Shown: one piece after another, positions 60,087 through 64,000 of the stretch
Position numbering within the stretch: position 1 is the stretch's first letter
Layout of the letters: the number at the start of each line of letters is the position of its first letter
Origin: JANQMY01 sp965227095
Lineage (GTDB): Bacteria; Pseudomonadota; Alphaproteobacteria; JANQMY01
Length of the DNA: 64,000 nucleotides
Assembly (NCBI GenBank): GCA_965227095.1
Contig: CBDDFL010000002.1
Location: 248,001 to 312,000 of the forward strand
Direction: 5' to 3'
Position numbers and translations under genes: made by a program
Notes under the pieces: generated by a model
The model's input: only the letters and a program-made list of their open reading frames with translations
What the model was told of the DNA's origin: nothing
The model's database searches: none

Positions 60087-61465
60087 GCCGCCTGGTCGTT
60101 GTATCGAACAGGGTGGGACCCGTAAAAGACGCCGCCCGGGCAGGTGGTTTGGCCGTGGCCTTGGTGGAAGCGCTCAGCGCCGCCGGTGGCTTGTGGTACG
60201 GCTGGAGCGGTGAAACATCGGAAGATAATGATGGCCGCTTACGCATGACCCAAGATGGGGATGTGACCTTGGCCACGCTGGATCTCACCGATCATGGATA
60301 CGAGCAATATTATAACGGGTTTGCGAACCGCACCCTCTGGCCTCTTTTCCATTATCGGTTAGATCTAACGTCTTTCGACCGCAGCTATTATGAAACCTAT
60401 CAGCAGGTAAATGCTCAGTTTGCGGAAGGTTTGGTGCCGTTGTTGCAGCCGGACGACCTGATTTGGGTGCACGATTATCATTTCCTTGCATTCGGTCAAG
60501 AATTGCGCCGTCTCAATTGCGATCAAACGATCGGGTTCTTCCTGCACATTCCCTTTCCCGCGCGGGAAGTGTTTATCACCTTGCCGCGCCACGACAAATT
60601 GGTGGAAGCGCTGTTTGCGTATGATGTGCTTGGTTTTCAGACGGACCGTGACCGCCGCATGTTTCAAGACTATGTGGTGCGCGAACTGGGCGGGGAAGTG
60701 TGGGAGAATAAGGCGCGGGCGTTTGGGCGCACGATTGAAGTGCGCACCTTTCCCATTGGTATTGATACGCAAACTTTTGTCGACTCTTCTTCGTCGCCTG
60801 AGGCCATTAATCAGTACACCAGCATGCGGGAGATGCTCAAAGGCCGGCACCAGATCATTGGGGTCGACCGGTTGGATTATACCAAAGGCCTGCCGGAACG
60901 GTTTCATTCCTTCGAACGCTTGCTGGAAGACTATCCGGATATTCACCGGAAAGTAAGCTTCATGCAGATCGCGCCCGTATCTCGCTCCAGCGTGGAAGAA
61001 TATGTGGATATTCGTCAGGAATTGGAAGGCGCGTCGGGCCGCATCAATGGCCGGTTTGCGGAATTCGACTGGACACCCTTGCGCTATCTCAACCGCAGCT
61101 TCACCCGGCATCAATTGGCGGGGCTGTACCGCGCAAGCCGCATTGGTTTGGTCACGCCCTTGCGCGATGGCATGAATTTGGTGGCGAAGGAATATGTGGC
61201 AGCGCAAGACCCAGACGACCCGGGCGTTTTGGTCTTGTCGCGTTTTGCCGGCGCGGCAACGCAACTTCGGTCGGCCCTGATCGTCAATCCGTATGACGTG
61301 AAAGCCGTTGCCGATGCCATGAATGAAGCGCTGCACATGACCTTGCAAGAACGGCGCGATCGTCACCAATCCATGATGCCAGATCTGCTCGCCAACAATG
61401 TGAATGTGTGGCGCGATAATTTCATCGATGCCATGAACGCGGTTGAACGGCGCGAAGCCGCCTGA
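60083..61465 (+). CDS. otsA: Trehalose-6-phosphate synthase
   Basis: The 460-residue protein has the GT20 motifs: VVVSNRVGPV, YGWSGE, WVHDYHF, GFFLHIPFPAREVF, VDRLDYTKGLPERF and RDGMNLVAKEYVAAQ. It joins UDP-glucose or a similar donor with glucose 6-phosphate to give trehalose 6-phosphate. GGAGG at 60070-60074 precedes the ATG at 60083; the frame upstream lies in the GH15 gene. glk follows by 8 bases. Confidence 0.96.
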   Translation: MSRLVVVSNRVGPVKDAARAGGLAVALVEALSAAGGLWYGWSGETSEDNDGRLRMTQDGDVTLATLDLTDHGYEQYYNGFANRTLWPLFHYRLDLTSFDRSYYETYQQVNAQFAEGLVPLLQPDDLIWVHDYHFLAFGQELRRLNCDQTIGFFLHIPFPAREVFITLPRHDKLVEALFAYDVLGFQTDRDRRMFQDYVVRELGGEVWENKARAFGRTIEVRTFPIGIDTQTFVDSSSSPEAINQYTSMREMLKGRHQIIGVDRLDYTKGLPERFHSFERLLEDYPDIHRKVSFMQIAPVSRSSVEEYVDIRQELEGASGRINGRFAEFDWTPLRYLNRSFTRHQLAGLYRASRIGLVTPLRDGMNLVAKEYVAAQDPDDPGVLVLSRFAGAATQLRSALIVNPYDVKAVADAMNEALHMTLQERRDRHQSMMPDLLANNVNVWRDNFIDAMNAVERREAA

Positions 61466-61473
61466 TCAAGGCC

Positions 61474-62433
61474 ATGTCTCAATCCCACATACTCGTTGCG
61501 GATATCGGTGGCACCCATGCGCGTTTCTCTCTCGTGCCGGACGGTGGGGAGCCGGAGGAGCCATCGGTTTGGCTTACCTCTATGTATGAGACGCTTGGGG
61601 CCGCGCTTGAAGACTTTATGTCCCGACACACAGGCGTGACCGTTCGCGCGGCCGCTTTGTGTGCCGCCGGTCCCGTCATGGATGGACAAATTCAAATGAC
61701 GAATTGTCCGTGGACGGTTGACCGTCACCAAATCGCTTCGGTGTTGAAAACCGACAGGGTTCATTTGGTGAATGATTTTGCCGCCGTGGCGTTGGGTCTG
61801 CCGGGCTTGACCGATGCGGATCTTCAACCCATCGCCTCCGACGGGAAACAAATGGGCGATGGACCGAAAGTCGCGTTGGGCCCAGGGACGGGATTGGGCG
61901 TGGCGGCGTTGGTGCCCGATGGCCGGGCCGGCTGGATCCCCGTGTCCGGCGAAGGCGGCCATGTGGATCTGGCCCCCGCCAATAATCGCGAAATCTCGAT
62001 CATCTATCAGCTCACTCAGGAATTCGGTCACGTGTCAGCCGAACGGGTCTTGTCCGGGCCCGGCTTAGAAACCCTTTATGCTGCGTTGTCCGCGCTCGAC
62101 GGGCAGGTGCGGGACGCCAAACCGACGGCGGTGGATATTGTGGGCGCGGCCCGGCGCCGGAACGACCCCCACGCTCTCGAGGCCGTGCAGCTTTTCACCG
62201 GGTGGATCGGGGCTGTGGCCGGAGATCTAGCATTGACCTTTGGGGCCACCGGCGGTGTTTATTTAGCGGGCGGCATTCTTCCCCAATGGGGGGATCTGTT
62301 CGATGGGGAGCTGTTTCGCCGGCGGTTCGAACTGAAGGGCCGGTTCAACACCTATCTTGATCCCATGCCCACCTATTTGATCACCGCCAAGGATGTGGCC
62401 TTGCGCGGCCTTGCAACGATGGCGCGCGCCTAG
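61474..62433 (+). CDS. glk: Glucokinase
   Basis: The 319-residue protein has the start ILVADIGGTHARFSLV, GPGTGLGVAALVPDG and the SGEGGHVDLAP segment with the glucose-binding Glu and His of ROK-independent bacterial glucokinase. It makes glucose 6-phosphate with ATP. In this cassette it could feed OtsA or capture glucose from trehalose hydrolysis. It converges with the gamma-glutamyltransferase gene, overlapping by four bases. Confidence 0.95.
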   Translation: MSQSHILVADIGGTHARFSLVPDGGEPEEPSVWLTSMYETLGAALEDFMSRHTGVTVRAAALCAAGPVMDGQIQMTNCPWTVDRHQIASVLKTDRVHLVNDFAAVALGLPGLTDADLQPIASDGKQMGDGPKVALGPGTGLGVAALVPDGRAGWIPVSGEGGHVDLAPANNREISIIYQLTQEFGHVSAERVLSGPGLETLYAALSALDGQVRDAKPTAVDIVGAARRRNDPHALEAVQLFTGWIGAVAGDLALTFGATGGVYLAGGILPQWGDLFDGELFRRRFELKGRFNTYLDPMPTYLITAKDVALRGLATMARA

Positions 62434-64000
62434 TTGGCCTGATCGCTGAGCGCCACGCCCTCCCGTCGTGGGTCGGCGCCCCCTTCCAAACTGCCATCGG
62501 GCAGCACGCGAATGCCATGCAGGCCGCTGTTCAGCCGACGGACTTTAATGTCATGCCCCAGCCGTTTTAGCTCAGGCGCCAGATCCACAATGGTCGTGCC
62601 TTCTTCCAATTCGGTCACGCCGTTGCGGTTGATATGGTGGGGCAGGGACACGGCGGCTTGCATGTCCATGTTCCAATCCATCAAGGCAATGAGGGTTTTG
62701 GCCACATAGGTGATGATGCGGCTGCCGCCGGGGGAGCCTATAAGGGCGAACAGGTCACCGTCTTCATCAAACACCAGCGTGGGCGACATGGAACTGCGGG
62801 GCCGTTTCCCGCCATCCGGCGCATTGGCCACTTTGCGGCCATCGACCACGGGTGCTAGGGAAAAATCCGTCAACTGATTGTTGAGAATAAAGCCGCCGGC
62901 AATGAGATGGCTGCCAAAAACAAATTCCACGGTTGTCGTCATGGACACTGCGTTGCCATCGCCATCGATAATGCTGAAATGGCTTGTGGATGGTGCTTCG
63001 CGGGAGGTGTGGGGGCTGAAACGAGACTCCTTCTTCAAAGGTGTGCCCGGCTTCGCGGTCCCAAGCGTTTTTGTGGGGTCGATCTGTTTTGCACGTTCCG
63101 CCAGATAGGTTTTATCCAGAAGCGCCTCTAAGGGAATGTCCACGAAGTCACTATCGGCGAGATACATGGCGCGGTCCGCATAAGCGAGGCGCGAGGCTTC
63201 CGAAATCAAATGGACCGCTTCAGTGGACGATGGCTTCAGCGCTGCCACATCAAACCCTTCCAGCAAGCTCAGGATTTGCATGACGGTTGCTCCGCCCGAC
63301 GACGGCGGTGGCATGCCACATACCGTGTAGCTGCGATAGGGCTGGCAAATGGCGTCCCGTTTCTTTGGTTTGTATGTGGCAAGGTCATCCAATGTCATGG
63401 CGCCTGGATTGGCCGGGGCGTTTTGAACGGCGGCGACGATCTTTTCCGCAAGCTCGCCTTTGTAAAAAGCCGATGGTCCTTCCGCTGCGATCTTGCGCAA
63501 GCTTGCGGCAAGCTCCGGGTTTTGTAGAAGGTGTCCGGTGGGATAGGCCTTTCCTTCGTCATCAAAGTAAAGCGCTTTGCCGGCCGGACTTTCCGCGAAG
63601 CCGGGGGCCAAATTGATCAGGAAATGCAGGCGGGGTGAAACCTCGAAGCCGTTTTCCGACAAGTCGATGGCGCGCTCGAAAAGGTCCGCCCACGGCAAAC
63701 GGCCGTGTTCTTTATGGGCCGTCGCCAACATGGCAATGGCACCGGGGACGCCGACGGACCGGCCGCTTTTCACAGCCGTCAAGAAATCGAAGGGCTTGCC
63801 ATTTTCGTCGAGAAACAGTTCAGGCGTTGCGGCTGCCGGCGCTACCTCGCGCCCATCATAGGCGGTCACTTTGTCGGTCTTTGGCGACCAATGCATGAGG
63901 AAGGCGCCGCCACCGATGCCGGAGGATTGCGGTTCCACCAAGGTCAGAACCGCTTGCACGGCGATGGCTGCGTCTACTGCGGAGCCGCCTCTTTTTAGAA
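62430..64000 (-). CDS. ggt: Gamma-glutamyltransferase (partial, N-terminus outside window)
   Basis: About 523 codons are visible, and the frame is open at base 64000, so the start lies beyond the window. The visible part begins with GGSAVDAAIAVQAVLTLVEP, the N-terminal domain signature, then GIGGGAFLMHW. The autoprocessing site is in EAPSTSHFSIIDG, with the Thr of TSHFS as the likely nucleophile, and the oxyanion region GSPGGSRIITYV is present. It cleaves gamma-glutamyl groups from glutathione, usually in the periplasm. The C-terminus has a normal ending near SDQAN. Confidence 0.94.
   Translation of the reverse strand, partial: LKRGGSAVDAAIAVQAVLTLVEPQSSGIGGGAFLMHWSPKTDKVTAYDGREVAPAAATPELFLDENGKPFDFLTAVKSGRSVGVPGAIAMLATAHKEHGRLPWADLFERAIDLSENGFEVSPRLHFLINLAPGFAESPAGKALYFDDEGKAYPTGHLLQNPELAASLRKIAAEGPSAFYKGELAEKIVAAVQNAPANPGAMTLDDLATYKPKKRDAICQPYRSYTVCGMPPPSSGGATVMQILSLLEGFDVAALKPSSTEAVHLISEASRLAYADRAMYLADSDFVDIPLEALLDKTYLAERAKQIDPTKTLGTAKPGTPLKKESRFSPHTSREAPSTSHFSIIDGDGNAVSMTTTVEFVFGSHLIAGGFILNNQLTDFSLAPVVDGRKVANAPDGGKRPRSSMSPTLVFDEDGDLFALIGSPGGSRIITYVAKTLIALMDWNMDMQAAVSLPHHINRNGVTELEEGTTIVDLAPELKRLGHDIKVRRLNSGLHGIRVLPDGSLEGGADPRREGVALSDQAN

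Noticed and set aside
60365..61369. A 334-codon open frame on the minus strand
   Set aside because: It lies entirely inside otsA, which has all expected motifs.

Overview
The window is a gene-dense piece of chromosome from a free-living alphaproteobacterium. Evidence for this is the conserved cmk-rpsA-ihfB-lapA block (transcribed aroA to lapA), an acidic FYDLN-type (TIGR02300) protein, a short bacterial SRP RNA directly in front of dnaX-ybaB-recR, the rpmH-rnpA-yidD-yidC-engB-argB run, a DUF2336 protein and a complete alphaproteobacterial cpa/tad pilus locus. The order or genus cannot be fixed from the sequence alone. The kdsB gene implies a Kdo-containing lipopolysaccharide. No insertion sequence, prophage, CRISPR array, rRNA operon or plasmid feature was seen, and codon use looks uniform.

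Layout. 1-6.6 kb: a partial ornithine cyclodeaminase-like gene, then lapA, ihfB, rpsA, cmk and aroA, all on the minus strand, followed by the TIGR02300 protein and tRNA-Ala(GGC). 6.9-12.0 kb: accessory metabolism (zinc-ribbon methyltransferase, Rieske oxygenase with a SnoaL-like partner, an orphan TAXI-type binding protein, a macrodomain hydrolase). 12.1-26.0 kb: the Flp/Tad pilus region, with two TadE-like pseudopilins, a VWA TadG-like protein, a stand-alone CpaC N-terminal-domain protein, a 55-residue Flp pilin, cpaA-B-C-D-E-F, tadB-tadC and a convergent tadD. 26.1-32.3 kb: an M17 aminopeptidase, a short MarR protein, an NlpC/P60 protein, cytochrome c, kdsB, pheA and nudC. 32.4-42.7 kb: SRP RNA, dnaX-ybaB-recR, rmuC, def-fmt-truA, and dapD-dapE with flanking genes. 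42.8-46.9 kb: a PAS-GAF-GGDEF diguanylate cyclase overlapping a DUF2336 gene, convergent with a secreted protein that carries two DUF1036 domains. 47.0-51.7 kb: argB, engB, yidC, yidD, rnpA and rpmH behind a clear promoter. 51.9-57.5 kb: a DUF547 exported protein, a TVP38/DedA-like membrane protein paired with a flavin disulfide oxidoreductase, an orphan sensor kinase and an orphan ParA ATPase. 57.5-62.4 kb: a trehalose cassette, otsB - GH15 hydrolase - otsA - glk. 62.4-64.0 kb: a partial gamma-glutamyltransferase.

How the genes work together. The Tad genes make a complete secretion and assembly machine: pilin, prepilin peptidase, secretin, ATPase, inner-membrane platform and pilotin-like TPR lipoprotein. 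The def-fmt-truA, dnaX-ybaB-recR and rpmH-to-argB groups are standard housekeeping operons. The trehalose cassette combines synthesis (OtsA, OtsB) with a probable hydrolase and glucokinase, so trehalose could be made and recycled to glucose 6-phosphate from one transcript.

I found no clearly new multi-gene system. The best leads are the GGDEF-DUF2336 overlap, the DUF1036-peptidoglycan-binding-DUF1036 protein, the TVP38/oxidoreductase pair that lacks the usual catalytic His-Pro motif, the detached CpaC N-terminal-domain protein, the trehalose cycle cassette and the orphan TAXI protein.
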